This document shows positions 1 to 11,900 of a stretch of 64,000 bases of DNA, one piece after another; positions within the stretch are counted from its first letter, which is position 1, and every line of letters begins with the position of its first letter. Both the position numbers and the translations under genes were made by a program. A model generated the notes under the pieces. That model had not been told where the DNA came from. It was given only the letters and a program-made list of their open reading frames with translations, and ran no database searches. Source of the stretch: Taeniopygia guttata. Its lineage: Eukaryota; Chordata; Aves; Passeriformes; Estrildidae. The DNA is taken from assembly GCF_048771995.1 (NCBI RefSeq), contig NC_133024.1:28846001-28910000 (forward strand), written 5' to 3'.

Positions 1-487
1 GTGATGGTGAAATGACTCCATAACAATATTTTCTGCAGTACTTTAGAGAGAATTTTTTGTTTCCTCATGCAGTACTTCAGTGTAACTGCTGAGGGTGGTG
101 TGAGATCCTTAGGTGTAAAATGGTGCTTGTTACATTCTTTCATGAAGAACACTGGGAGGCAAAAAGTCTTTAATTTGTAGTCAAATATTTGTGATTTTTT
201 TGTGAAAATAATTTTGCATGCTTTCATAATGTAATTACCACATCATATAACAATGTGTCTATTAGTATCTGCATCTGAAATGGTAAGGAAAGTAATTATG
301 TTGTATTCTCCCACTTTAGATTTATTTAGGGCATGGCCAGCAGCAGAGAGCCACAGAATGAGGAGAGAGATACAAACTTGCTAATTTATTAAATATATAT
401 TAGATTGATAGATTTCATTGACAGAAGACATGAGCTTGTGATACTGTCTAAGGAAGATTTATAATTATTTATTTTATCTCTCCACAG
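1..487 (+). other. KEL intron (partial)
   Basis: AT-rich sequence upstream of the first visible KEL exon. No reading frame in it resembles the preceding M13 exon (the region carrying the second glutamate zinc ligand), so it is taken as intron. Nothing else is recognised. Confidence 0.6.
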
Positions 488-580
488 GCCTATAAGAATT
501 GGCTGAAAAAGCACAAAGAAGAGGATTTACCTAAGATTGGACTTTCACACGATCAACTTTTCTACCTCAGTTTTGCTCAT
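488..580 (+). CDS. KEL: KEL penultimate coding exon
   Basis: The acceptor is tccacag before 488 and the donor is gtaatg at 581. The exon encodes 31 codons in phase 0 with the M13 signature YKNWLKKHKEE followed by DQLFYLSFAH. The preceding exon is not found in 1-487. Confidence 0.88.
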
Positions 581-1974
581 GTAATGAATTCTAGTCATGT
601 GTCTTTTTCACTCTCCATTTCTTCCACACCCTTACAGTTTGTCTTTCTCAATATTCAATCACTTTCCCCCCTCTTCAGAGAACTGAGAATGACCAATGAT
701 TCTCTGAGATCCAGAATCTTATTTAGAAGCTAAAAATCATATTTACAGCTGTTACGGATCTCAAAGTTAACAAAAGGCCTGTCTGCGAATATATTTTTAT
801 AAAGACTGAAATCCACCAAAATTAAGTCATAGTGTCAGGGAAAGCAGGCTTCATTGCCAGCCTCTGAGTACTTTTTTGCTGTTATGAGCAAAATGGAAAG
901 TGAAATCTAACCGTAAAAGTCATGTATCTGTCCCTCCCTTCCTTCATTCACTTCTCTGTCATGGTGCATAGCTGGATGTCACATCACTGATTGGCTGATA
1001 GTGAAAAAAGTGTTTCAAATGTTACTTAGAGACAAAGAACTAGAAGTACATGCACCCATAGTTTCCTGTTTCTGTGGGAAGCTGCATTAAATTGCACAGC
1101 TATGCATAGCTGTGCTGCCAAGTTCCTCATGATAGATGGTTGGATTTCTGTGCTCAAAAAATCACATCCTTTTAAGTCATGAAATTGTGCAAAGGGAGAA
1201 GTTTTGTGTGTTTATTAAGTCAGAGCAGTGCATGAAAGAAACAGCTTATTGGGCCTTGCTGGCAAGATTTGCATTTTAGAAGCTAAATGACAACTGCTGC
1301 ATCATTTATTGATAAAGAAGGACTGAAATCATGAGAATGAAGACTTGGATTGCCACTTTAACACCAGTAAAGTGATATCATTTTCCCCGAGTCTCTAGAG
1401 TAGTAATTGGATTTTGTGTAAGTGCTCTCCCCTGTTGATGAGCACTTGTTGATTTCACTTAACAAGCTGAATCCAGGCACTGAGACATCTTTATCACTTT
1501 TTTAGATAGAGTTCAAGGATGCATGAGCCTAGTCAGGGTGGCCTAAATTTTCTGTGTTCTGGACTATGCAGTATAGAAAAAGAGCAGATGACTTGTCAGA
1601 GAGTGAAATGGCGACAGAGAAATTTAAGGGAAGAGAAAACAATCCAAAGAAAATCTGACTATTGTTGTCAGCCATGTATGCACATTTCCTTGTTTTCTCC
1701 AGTGCCCTCTGACATGTGCAGAGGCATGAGGAGCCCTAAGTCTTGTTCACATGAGGATTTTCAGCCAAACTGACTTTTCTATTTTGTTTCCCTTCAGGCA
1801 ATGTGTGGACACCAGGATCCAGAGACGCTCCAGTCTTCCCTGAACACAGATCCACATAGTCCCTTGCCACTTCGTGTCTCTGGGCCTGTCAGCAATAGCC
1901 AGGACTTTTCCAAGAGCTTCCAATGTCCCAGTGGGTCTCCAATGAACCCAGAAAACAAATGTCGCATCTGGTAA
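488..1974 (+). CDS. KEL: KEL (Kell-type M13 metallo-endopeptidase), 3' end only
   Basis: This is the C-terminal end of a type II membrane zinc endopeptidase of the neprilysin/ECE/Kell (M13) family. Two coding exons are visible, 488-580 (31 codons, starting AYKNWLKKHKEE) and 1798-1974 (58 codons plus TAA). They are joined by a GT-AG intron in phase 0. The first exon has the M13 pattern YK-W, then L--D/NQLF-L-FA. The second has the TDPHSP-LR-V-GP-SN block, then F-C--GSPMNP, and ends in CRIW, the conserved C-terminal cysteine plus tryptophan of M13 enzymes. The catalytic HExxH and ExxxD exons lie to the left of the window. KEL rather than NEP or ECE is chosen because LLCFC1 and TRPV6 follow, the same neighbours as human KEL. 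The residue pattern alone fits the family and would not exclude a sister gene. Established role of KEL: cleavage of big endothelin-3 at the red-cell surface. Confidence 0.88.
581..1797 (+). other. KEL last intron
   Basis: A 1217-nt intron bounded by GT and AG. It contains no recognisable repeat or extra exon. The short open frame at 1519-1773 shows no family resemblance. Confidence 0.75.
1798..1974 (+). CDS. KEL: KEL terminal coding exon
   Basis: The acceptor is cccttcag before 1798; the exon reads through to TAA at 1972-1974. It encodes 58 residues starting AMCGHQDPE and ending NKCRIW. The TDPHSP and GSPMNP blocks are typical of the M13 C-terminal domain; the last cysteine forms an invariant disulfide in the family. 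Confidence 0.9.
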   Translation, partial: AMCGHQDPETLQSSLNTDPHSPLPLRVSGPVSNSQDFSKSFQCPSGSPMNPENKCRIW

Positions 1975-3979
1975 TGGGCATGGAAGAGCAGGAAGAGAGA
2001 TGTGATCCCAGGGAGAGGAAGGCCTGACACGTGAAAATATGACCATCTTCTCAGAGCCTCTAGGGCGACATGGTGCTCTAATCCACTCCTTTGCCTTCCT
2101 TTTCTTGTCATCCTTTCCTCAGCATTTGATGGCAGGGAAATTCTTAAACTGATCTCATGAGGAGGGGATCTCCTCCAAGGCTCTCAGTGCTCTGTCCCAG
2201 ATGTGTGACAAGTCCCAGGGCAGCAAGGTGACTGGCCAGTTTCTGGTAGGCAACACTTGTGAGGAATTGTGAACAGAAAGACTGTTACATTATTAGTCCC
2301 TCTGTTTAGTGCATTTACCTGTCTGCTCCAGCAGCCTCACAGTCTCGTAGAAAGGGCAAGTCCATAAACTGGAGCTGTAAGACTTGTTAATATCTTTACA
2401 ACAGCTCTTGGGGAAATCCTGTGGGTCACTGTGCAAACCACATGTAACTCACAAGAGAGGAAAGAATCCTCTTCTCTTCTTTTGCTAATAAATCGAGACA
2501 GGTGCTAGGAAAGACTCAGTGGTTACAGCTTGTAGGCTGAAAGGTAAATGACTTAATAATGAAGTTTACTGGAGTCCTTCTCTGCCCTGTTTTTGTTTCA
2601 TCAGCAAAACTCAGACATAAGAGGAAAGAGAAAAGCTCCTCCATTAATGGGAGGGTAACTGGGGAGCTGAGAACAGATTCTCTTTCTTTTCCAACAAGAT
2701 CCTCTTTTTTTAAGTGTCTAGTGTTGAGGATATGGTAGAGGATGTAGTATGGGAGAGTCACAAAGGTTTCTAGAAGTTTCTGAAGGTTGAACAACTAGAA
2801 TTCCAAGAGCTTCTTTGCATCCTGAACCTGGTTCTCTCCCTACATTTGTAAATATTTACCATCCAAGCAGAGACATAGAGGTGTTGCAGGATTTTACTTT
2901 CCACTTGAAACTGAATTTTAGGTATTCATTTGCTTTAGAGCAAAAGCAGAGTAAGAAACAACATGATTTGGGGTAGCAGAAGTGCCTAAAGTACATTCTT
3001 AAGAGCAATGTAATAATTACATCTATTTCAGGGTCTCATAATTAAAAAATTTATACCAATGTTCTAAAATTTACTGAATACAAAATACTTAATACCATTT
3101 GCATACTCTTCAAACTGTTCTTGTTTATGGGAACATTTTTATTTTACTTATTATATTGGCTGCCTGGGGATTGTTTGTGGAATAGATGATGGCAAGTGGA
3201 AACATCCCTTATCAATGTAAGCATTTTAAAACTAACTGTGTTAATCCTTTCCAAGTACTGACAAATACAGCAAAATGTTTCCCAGGAATGGACTGTTCAG
3301 AGATTTTGTTTTCATTAACTAACCAAAATAGTAATAAAGTGTTTGATTGCAAACGCTTTATCATCAGGCCTGTATTTTTTTTCTGTATTTGTACTGTTCA
3401 CAACTTGTCTGATGCTCTTAGCTGAACTTCACAAGTAATAAATAGGAATACCTCAAAATAATTTGATTTATTTACCATCATAAAAATAATAAAATTAGGC
3501 TCATACTTATCATTGCCATTTAAACAGTGTATACTCTTCCTTCCCTTCACTCATTCAATTATTTTCTCCTAGAAGCCTATCCAGACAGGCTTTTTTTTAA
3601 GATTCTAATAGCAAATAACATTGCGTAACACTAAGTGTATAATATAGACATTATTCCAGTGTTCTGAGACTATTTGGCCTCTGTGTTTATTGTTTTTAAA
3701 AAAAAGCAAAAGGTACAGACAATATGCACTTTTAGGAGTCTAACTTTTCTTGTATCTATCTTGTTAAGTGCATGGGTAGGTACAGTTCCCTGGAATATGC
3801 TTTATTTTTTCTTGTTCTTTCATTATATGTAGAATTTAATAATATTCTGTTTAAAAGACAGGGTCACTGGTGAAATTGGTGAGTTGAATTAATTCTTATT
3901 ATTAATTATGATGGTATTACACAAAGAACATATGGGAAGTGCAAGAAGGGAAGGCTGGCTTAGAAAAAATTACTGAGAA
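1975..3979 (+). other. KEL 3' UTR and KEL-LLCFC1 intergenic region
   Basis: About 2 kb separating the KEL stop from the convergent 3' end of LLCFC1. The left part should hold the KEL 3' UTR, with a candidate AATAAA at 2487. The rest is AT-rich with no recognised repeat. KEL and LLCFC1 are tail-to-tail, so both transcripts end here. Confidence 0.5.
2487..2492 (+). promoter_or_regulatory. Candidate KEL poly(A) signal AATAAA
   Basis: A canonical AATAAA about 510 nt after the KEL stop codon. It is the first canonical hexamer that I found on this strand after the gene. Cleavage-site use cannot be judged from sequence. Confidence 0.4.
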
Positions 3980-3985
3980 TTTATT
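3980..3985 (-). promoter_or_regulatory. Candidate LLCFC1 poly(A) signal
   Basis: AATAAA on the minus strand, 174 nt after the LLCFC1 stop. A second minus-strand AATAAA lies at 3801-3806. Either would give a short 3' UTR. Confidence 0.4.
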
Positions 3986-4158
3986 GTGTTCCTCAAGAAG
4001 AAAGGAAAACACTTTCAGTATGTGCACAGGGTCCTTGCCCTCATCTTCAGACGTGGTTGATGAAGAAAAGCTGTATTGTCCAGTAGGTAATCATGAAACA
4101 CATGTAGATGTTCTAATTGTTGTCATTCATGGTCACAGAAATTATTGCAAGTTCTAGG

Positions 4159-4334
4159 TCATGCACTAAAAAAAACCCAAAAAACAATCCTGAGGAGAAG
4201 AGCCAGATCCAAGAGCAGATCCTTCACTGCTGAATTGCTCAGTGTCTCTGAGCCCTCATGCTCCACCATATCGATCACCTCCATTCCTTCCCCTGTTGAT
4301 GAGGCCACAAATGACTCCTCCATTTCCTGCCAGC
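4159..4334 (-). CDS. LLCFC1: LLCFC1 coding exon 2 (conserved core and C-terminus)
   Basis: Starts with GC, completing glycine 52, then WQEMEESFVASSTGE, and ends WVFFSA followed by TGA. This exon holds the sequence on which the LLCFC1 assignment rests. It is somewhat shorter at the C-terminus than the human protein as I recall it (about 122 residues in total). Confidence 0.82.
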
Positions 4335-5718
4335 CTGTAAATGAGGGGAAAAGGAAAACATAAGCTTTATTCTTGTTCACTTATTTCATACTTGAAGCCT
4401 TTTTACCTCTGCATCTGTCCTGTTTTATTCTCCCTGCTTTCTAAACTGTCAAATTCTTTTCACCTTCACTGTATGTCATTTTTCTCCTTCATCCCAAGCA
4501 GATTTTCATTTGTACTTCTTTCTGCTCTCTGCTTCTCTTGTCCTTTTCTTGTTTCTGTGATTCTGATTTTGAAATATTTTCTTTTAGCATTCGCTTTTTC
4601 CTTACTCCGCTTTGCATCTCATGTTTTTCTCCTTTCCTGTATTTTCCATTACAAAAGTTACCCCAGATGATACATTCTTTTCTCTTTTCAGGGCCAGACT
4701 ATAGCAGTAATAGAGTGTAATAGCCCTTAAAAGCATTGACTGGAGTCTTTATCTGAACTCCATGGGTTCGAGAACTGCATTTAAGCTCTGGTTTGAGTCT
4801 CAGATCTCTATTTGTGGTCTGCTGCAAATATACTTATCTCCAGCTCCGTCTCTATCACAGCTGTGCCTGGACCCTGCTATTGTGGATCCTGACCTGCAAA
4901 CTGACCTCCTGGTTTGACCTTGAATGTGCCTTGTCACTACACCTGCTTGGTAGTCATGGGATTGTGTCTGACTCTATTTTCTTTCATTATTTGGCCCTGG
5001 TCTCCAGGTGTGTCCTGGACCTTTTCTTTCAGATCTCTGTAGGGTGTGAGGGGACAGCTGAGACAGGAGGCTGCAGTCAGGGCTGTGGGTCATCTACAAG
5101 GCCTTTACATCTATGACTGGCCTGAACTTGTGTGTCCCTCATGTCCTCTGCCCCCTGTAAGAGTAGGGCTGGGCCATCACTGGACTGTGTCCAACCCTGG
5201 TCACCATCACTAGGTTTGGTCCTCACACTGACTGGTATTCCTCCTTGAACGTGGACTTGTCTCAACATCACAGAGCTCCCCGGTGATCTCTTGTCTGACC
5301 CTGACTGCCATCCCCAGGCCTGTCCTGTTGTGGCCTGTGCCACTGTCTGCCTTGCTACCCCACTCCTTTGCAGGCTCCCTATTCCTTAGGGATCATCTGA
5401 CCTCCACTTCCCCTTGACATATATTTTGTTGTTCCTCCTCTGATTTTCTTTTTACGAAAAGAAATTTCTTTTTCTTCTGTGTCCACACCTAATCTCATTC
5501 CCTGCCCTTAGCTGCTCTCCAAGCCCCTTATTTCTCATCCTCTCTCTTCAGCCCATCCTCTCACCTGCTGTTGGACTGCTTTCCTCCTCCCGTTCATTCT
5601 CGGCAGTGCGAATCATGCTCTGACTTTTCACTGGTACTGAGCAGTCAGTGGCTGGGATCAAACTCATCAGATAGATGGCAAACCCCAGGAAAATTATCAG
5701 GGTTTCATTAACACCCAT
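4159..5718 (-). CDS. LLCFC1: LLCFC1 / SOF1-like secreted sperm protein, two-exon gene
   Basis: Exon 1 is 5718-5565 (ATG at 5718, 154 nt) and exon 2 is 4334-4159 (176 nt, TGA at 4161-4159). The join is in frame and gives 109 residues. The donor is CAG|GTGAGA and the acceptor is a pyrimidine tract ending TTTACAG. The ATG has A at -3 and G at +4. Residues 1-26 look like a signal peptide (hydrophobic TLIIFLGFAIYLMSLIPA, cleavage near TDC-S). Residues 27-52 are polar and acidic. Residues 55-74 (EMEESFVASSTGE, then VIDM) match the conserved core of mammalian LLCFC1, recalled as EEHFVASSVGE and VVDM. The C-terminus (91-107) is hydrophobic. Human LLCFC1 also lies between KEL and TRPV5 on the opposite strand. 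Mouse Llcfc1 (Sof1) is required for sperm-oocyte fusion; the same role in birds is inference. The LLLL and CFN-AS motifs that name the mammalian protein are not evident here. Confidence 0.82.
4335..5564 (-). other. LLCFC1 intron with pyrimidine-rich low-complexity block
   Basis: A 1230-nt intron. From about 4380 to 4700 the + strand is strongly T/C-rich. From about 4850 to 5345 there is a degenerate repeated pattern of short CTGACC / TGGACC / CTGTCC-like words, suggestive of a decayed minisatellite. The open frames at 4793-5116 (+) and 5077-5343 (-) are by-products of this base composition. Confidence 0.6.
5565..5718 (-). CDS. LLCFC1: LLCFC1 coding exon 1 (signal peptide exon)
   Basis: Starts MGVNETLIIFLGF and ends in phase 1 within the glycine codon at residue 52. 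The frame continues upstream only to a GTG at 5745, so 5718 is the natural ATG. A potential N-glycosylation sequon (NET, residue 4) lies inside the signal peptide and would not normally be used. Confidence 0.82.
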
Positions 5719-5950
5719 CCTATTTTGCTGTCTAGCACAAGACACTTTTGCTCCTTGCTGCTTTTCAGTTATTGGAGTCTAGACATAACTACCACCAGGG
5801 TCTTGTTTGGGACACTTTGTGACATCATGACACCATCTGACATACAAAGGTGTTCCATGTTGTTAGGCAGAAACACTGGAGACCTTCACCCTATATAGCT
5901 AAGAAGATCCCAAAGCAAGGAAAGAGTGTGAAAGCTTTTGGGAATAATTG
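5719..5950 (-). promoter_or_regulatory. Putative LLCFC1 5' flank / promoter
   Basis: Region directly upstream of the LLCFC1 ATG. A TATATAG-type box lies at 5891-5898 (palindromic CTATATAG), about 175 nt from the ATG. A CRE-like TGACATCA lies at 5820-5827. Their order (TATA farther out than the CRE-like site) is not the usual one, so this is only a candidate. Confidence 0.25.
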
Positions 5951-8900
5951 GAAAAAAGTATGTCTTTGCTGAAAGGTAAAAAAGAGAATGAAGGGGGTAG
6001 GATCACAACAATAGGACACTACCTAATGTGAAAAAAATCACAATCTTGAATATTTCTGTATCTGACAACTAACTGAAACTGAACAAGAAGTGTTCTATAA
6101 AACTGCTAGAAGTGGAGTGGAAAATGTAATGAATTTCCCACTTCAGTGCTTAAGCAATTATGAGTAATTTGTGCTGTTTGGCTCAAACAGCATTAGTATT
6201 AGTAAATAGAAATTTTTTTCTTTTTAAATCCAGTCGAATGACAAGCATGTATTTTAAATGACCTCTAGATGGTGATCTAACAACATCAATGTAGAAACAA
6301 CTCATCTTGCAAAGCACCTATTCTAAGGAGAAAAAGATCAATCTCATGTCTTATTAACCCTTGCCATTGACTTTGACAGACCAAATTGCCCACTCTAATT
6401 AAATCTCTGTCCAGACTGCATTTTAGAACTCTTATAATGACTTTTCACCACGTGGCATAGAAGACAATTTTCTAGTTCTTTTCAAACTCACACGTAAAGC
6501 CAACTATTATTTGCTGTACCAAATTTCTTTCACACTCCTGAAATTTACATACAGATTTATGTTAAGATCCCTTGGATTTTACTTTCATTTTGTTGGGTTT
6601 TGTGTTGATTTTCATTTGTGTTGGTTTTGTTTGGAGGGCTTTTTTTTTTTCTGTAGTCTTGGAGGGTGGTTGTCATTTCTTGTTTGTGGGGTTCTTTTCC
6701 CTTTTCTACTATTAGCAATAGTCCTTTCATTTAAGCTCTTCACATTTCTTTTCTAGATGCCCAAAAGTCAAGTTGAATAATTAGCTCATCAAATCAAGAT
6801 AATAATTATCCTGGGCCTATGATGGTCACTAAAGACTTAAGCATATGCAAGGATCTATATATTCTGTGTTATAGGCGTTGAGATTTCTACACCAGGTCTT
6901 AGGTCAACTTCAGCTTACTGTTGACATTCGGCGATCTCTTTTCCTGCTTATCTTGAAAAGATTTTACATTCGGCACAGAAAATGCTCATTAGAAATATAT
7001 TTCAAGAGGTTAGAAGATCATTTTTGCATAAATAGAGTGGAATTGTTGAATGTTACATTCAATAAATAAATAATGTGTTTGGCTGTAAAATAAATTTCCA
7101 CTCTAGTGGCTCCTACTGAATGGTGTAATAATACAGTGTCAGAAGGTATATACTCCAACACAGGAGTAGGACAGATGCTTCAACAGATCTGCATCAGAAA
7201 GGGTAAGAGGGAATGAGACAGTGGAATTTTCAGTCCTGCAGAGCAATTAGTAAAGCAACTTCAAGGGGCTGTTCCCTACATCTCTGCATCTGAAGTAATC
7301 AGTACCCAAATCAGCGCAAAATTGTATTTCAAAGGTGTTCTGCATTCCTCACAGGGAGTGTGGGATACTTTCAAATCCTCACCTGCAGCTCTGAAATTCT
7401 TTATTTCACTGAAGTAGGTGAGTAAGTAGATGCTAGATGTGAAAACTCTTACTATGACTGAGGCATGATGCCATATTCATTCTGGCATATGCTCACACTC
7501 CTGCCTCAGCAAAGGTTCCTGCCGCTGGATGCTTGCTCCTACATCTTTTCCTTTGCTGACACTAGTGCTGGTGTGGCTCAGTTAATGGGGTGTATTAGGT
7601 GACAAAAACATTTTAAACACGGCTTTTATTAGGTCACTTTACTATTGGGTGAGTTTTCGATGCAGTTAAGTGTGCAGTCACACAAATACTATTCTGCAGT
7701 GAGCCAGCAGAAACAAAGGATGGGGCGGGACAGAGGAAGGCTGGACTGCCCTTTACTGAGTGACAGACACTCCAAATTCAAAAGAAGCCATGGCCTTGAA
7801 AAGAAACAGTGACTACGCAATCCTTGCTGCGTACAGAGAGTTCTGACTCCTGTTTTGCTTTGTTTGTGGTTATATATGTTCCCTAGCAAAGTATATAAAA
7901 TTAAAATAGAAAAAGGTGAAATACAAAATGAGACTATTTAAGCTTTGAAAATAAAGATTTAAGCTTAAAAAAAAAAGACTTAAGCACTACTCTTTAAACA
8001 CCACTCCATTTCTGAAGAGTTCTTAAAATCAAACTGCAAAAACTTTTTAAAAAAGAAAAATAAATATGGAGAACCAGACTGTCTGCCTAATGGGTTTTTT
8101 TCTCAGTGAGACTGACAGTAATTTATCTGACCATCTCAGACCTTGTATACAGATTTCTCCGGCTGTTCTCTGTTTTGCATCTGTGAATGGAAGTATGTGT
8201 GAAAATTTCAATTTGTTTGCATCTCGCACAATAGAGAAAAAAAAGGTTGAAAGAATTAAATTAATAATTACTTCCCCCTCTCCCCCGGCTTAATCTCTGT
8301 TCCCAGAATTAAACCACCCTTTGCCAGCATTGCCACCCCATTGATTGTACTATCTATCCTCAATAAACTGTTTTGTTTTAAATGTTATTGGATATTGGAC
8401 CTAAGTTGGACGTATTTAAAACTCTTTTTTCACTTTGGCTCTCCTGGCCTGCACATTAGTAGGTTAACCTGACTTCTGAAGAGGAATTACCCCCATTCAA
8501 AAACCTCACTTCACATGGCCTGGTCCTTCCCTGGAATCCTCATGGTCCTTTCTGTTTATTGTGACTCTGACTGCAGTGGAAAACAGATTCCTGCCTAATG
8601 CTGCGCTTTTCTAGCCGGACCAAGCGATACCAAGAGGTACCAGACCAAGAGGTTAATTTCTGTAGGCAAGGGAATGGATTTTATTGTAGTCCAAAAGTCT
8701 GCCCTTGGACTCCTTTGAAGCTGAGGCTCCAAGGTAGAAAAGAACAGTGGGTATGAATTCCTCTGTCCATACAATGGTGGAGAATTAGCAGGATATGAGA
8801 AAGACGAATACACTGAAACAGTTGGATAAACCAGTTAGAGCAATAATTTCTCTTTCTAAGGATTGTGACTCAGTATTTCACAGTTTCGTTCCTTAGCAAA

Positions 8901-11900
8901 TTCTCCAAAGTGACTCAGTGTGGTGCAAAGATGATGAAAATACCCAAGGCAGAACAGCACATGGGCCACTGCTCTCAGGTTGGGCTGGGGGAGGGGGATA
9001 AAGCAGACTAGTTAATGTATGCTTTCTCCCTCATCAGGTTGAAAGAGCTGGTGCATGAAATCCAGTAAAAGCAGCTCTCCGGTCCAGTGAAGCTCGGGAC
9101 AATTGGCAGCACCAGGAAGGTTATCACTGTCTGCATCAGATGACTCTCCTGTGTGAGGTCAAAACCCCATTGGATTTGTAATGAGGAGGTGGATGAGGCT
9201 GTAAAGTCATTCCCAAGATGGAGCAGTGAGGGCCTTGAGGCAAGAAGGAGCCAATGAAGGGAAGAAAGGAAATGGACCGAAAGATCATAATCAGTAAATT
9301 TCTGCATCCTACCCCAAGGCTGTGTTCCTCAGAAAACGGGATAGTGCCAGGAAAATAAAGGCACGCCTACTGCTGATGCCGGGATCAGAAACTGATGGAG
9401 AATTTGGGGATGCTGCAGTCTGTAATGGCGAACCCCAGAACATGACTGAAAGCAGGTTCCTTTGGGAACCCAGGCCTCCAAAGGCCAGGCAACGGTGTAG
9501 TGGGGAATGGCACAAGCAGAACTTTGTCAAGATTCCAGAACAGAAATAAGTGGAGACACACGAGACAGGACAGAGGGAACTGGCAAGAGGGTTTTGTGAC
9601 TGTGGGTTGGAAATGCACTTGGCAGCTGCAAGACAGGAATGATGGGTCTTGTGTTAGATGAATCAACAGCTGCAGCTCAGGCCACAGGCAGTTGTGAGCA
9701 GAAGTCTGTGGTGAAAGGGTTGCAGGCAGTTCTGTACTGTGGCTACTCATCTGGTGTTGCAGGGAGTCATAAACTGCACTACAAATTCTGAGAAACTAAT
9801 TTCCTTCAGGCAAACCAGGCTTTTCATCTACCTGTTGTGTATTATCGCCAGAATGATAACTAATCGTGGAGTCCAGTAGCTCATGAGTATCCCAAAGCAG
9901 GTACTCTCCCTCTCTGCTTTCTCATGCAGAATTCACTTCTGAGTCATCACTAAAAAGAAAACTTAGAAGGAGGAGTCAAAAAGAGCAGAAGGGTTTTGAA
10001 ATGTGGCCATTTTTCATCACTAATGCAGGATTCTGGAAATGGAAATATCTTGTTCTTTTAAGAGCAGATAGCAGCAGCCAGGTTGTGTCATCCCATGCAA
10101 GAGATGGGGATAACATCCCTCCCCCAAAGGCTTTGTCTATCCCACCATGACACAGAAATCACAAAAGAAAAGCTCCTCAGCTGGGAGTGATGGATGGTTA
10201 TTTCAGAAAATAGTACAAAAATAGATTTCCACTGAGGTATGGGTTGTACAAACACTTTCTCTTCTCATTCTTTTTTTCTGCCATTTCTGTTTTCATTTGC
10301 TCTTATTTGGACTGCTATTATTTATATAAAATATTAACAGTAGAATCTCATGCAAGATACACAGTATGAATTAGACCTGTATTAAATCTAGTATTCTTTA
10401 TGAGCAAGAGACTCCACAAATCCTTTCCAACCAGCTCAAAGAGCTGTTACTTTTTATACTTACTCAGACTTACCTAATTTTTTAAAAATATCTAGATTTA
10501 AGTTAAATAAACAGCCCTGCCTGTAATTTTGAGAAAAGTGAATTCAGATAAAGGAGAAAGTTCACAGTTGGAAGCTTCTAAATCAGAACAACTCCACTGA
10601 TTGCAGAACCTGGTTTCTTCATGTCAGTGGAAGAGTCAGAAGAAGCTTAAACTGTTGAGACACTGCTCTGTGTGGCCTGTTAAGGCTCACATCATGTATC
10701 CAAACATCTTTAAGTCTGTCATCAACCAGCTCCATATGCATTCAACACATATTGAAATATCTTTTACAACAGCCTTACTATGCTCATTTTAAAACACTTT
10801 CATATTTTTACTCTAATTTACTTCAGGCTACCCTGACCAAATGTAGACACAACGTAAGACATAATTTACTTGAAAAGAGTTGCAGCTTCATATTATTTCA
10901 GAAAATAGCAGTTATTAAAGCAAGTTCTTAAGAAAATTAATAAACTAAGATTATAAGAAACGCAATATGGCAATATTTTGTGTTGTCTATTCTGAATATA
11001 GTTGCTTAATATTTTCTGGGTTCCTTTTTTAACAATGTAATCTAGGAACAGATTTTTTAAAAGCGAATCTGCATATATCCATACCTTTTTTTTTCATTCA
11101 CCTTTTATGATGTAGATACTAATTTTTTTTAATTTGTGAAATGATCCAAGGCCTATTCAGAAAAAGATACAATTTAATTACTATTTAATTAAATTAATAA
11201 CAATAATTAGTAGTTATAATTTAATAAATTAATGTGTATATAATTATGGCAATAGAATGGGGCCTCCAAGTGGGTGGAGTCTACATATACCCAGGGTTCT
11301 TGAAAATGAGAATGTGAGGCAACTCTGTATTTGCTTATAGAAAATACAAAGAAGAGGAATGGTATAACAACCGTGGGAATGCAAAAGTCATTAGGTGCAT
11401 TGTCAGGGCCTTGGATCCCTTTCTCCCCAGGCAAAACATCAGTGACATTGTTCTGACATGCTTTCTTTATGAATGGGCAATTATACAAGGTTCTGTCTTA
11501 ATTTCTCTTGAACCCTTTCCAGACTTGACCACATGATGTAACTGTTCATCAGATAAAATACACAAATCACCTCTGCAGTCTCCTTCCAGGCTGTAATTAG
11601 GTTTGGGGTAAATGAGGGCAGTACAATGATAAGATGGAGATCCAAGATAATTAGGTAGTTGATAAGAAAGTCTGTGATAGTTCACTGCAGTCAGAGGTGT
11701 TGCTCTGAACTGCCCCTGAAGCTGCACAGTCTGTGTCATGCAGTATATCCCAGTCACTCATACTAGCAAGGAAAAATATATAGTATTAAAAGAACTAAAT
11801 AAATAATTCCATGTTTAAACAATTAAATGTGATTATGAAGAAAATTTGTCTTCTTTCATTCTTATTATTCTAATTGTGTTTTCTAAATAGCCATTGAACA

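Noticed and set aside
1..487. Search for the preceding KEL exon
   Set aside because: No frame shows M13 sequence before the 488 acceptor, so the region was called intron.
4145..4363. 72-codon plus-strand frame
   Set aside because: It is the antisense shadow of LLCFC1 exon 2.
5077..5343. 88-codon minus-strand frame inside the LLCFC1 intron
   Set aside because: It results from GC-richer degenerate repeat sequence; no splice signals connect it to the LLCFC1 exons, which join in frame without it.
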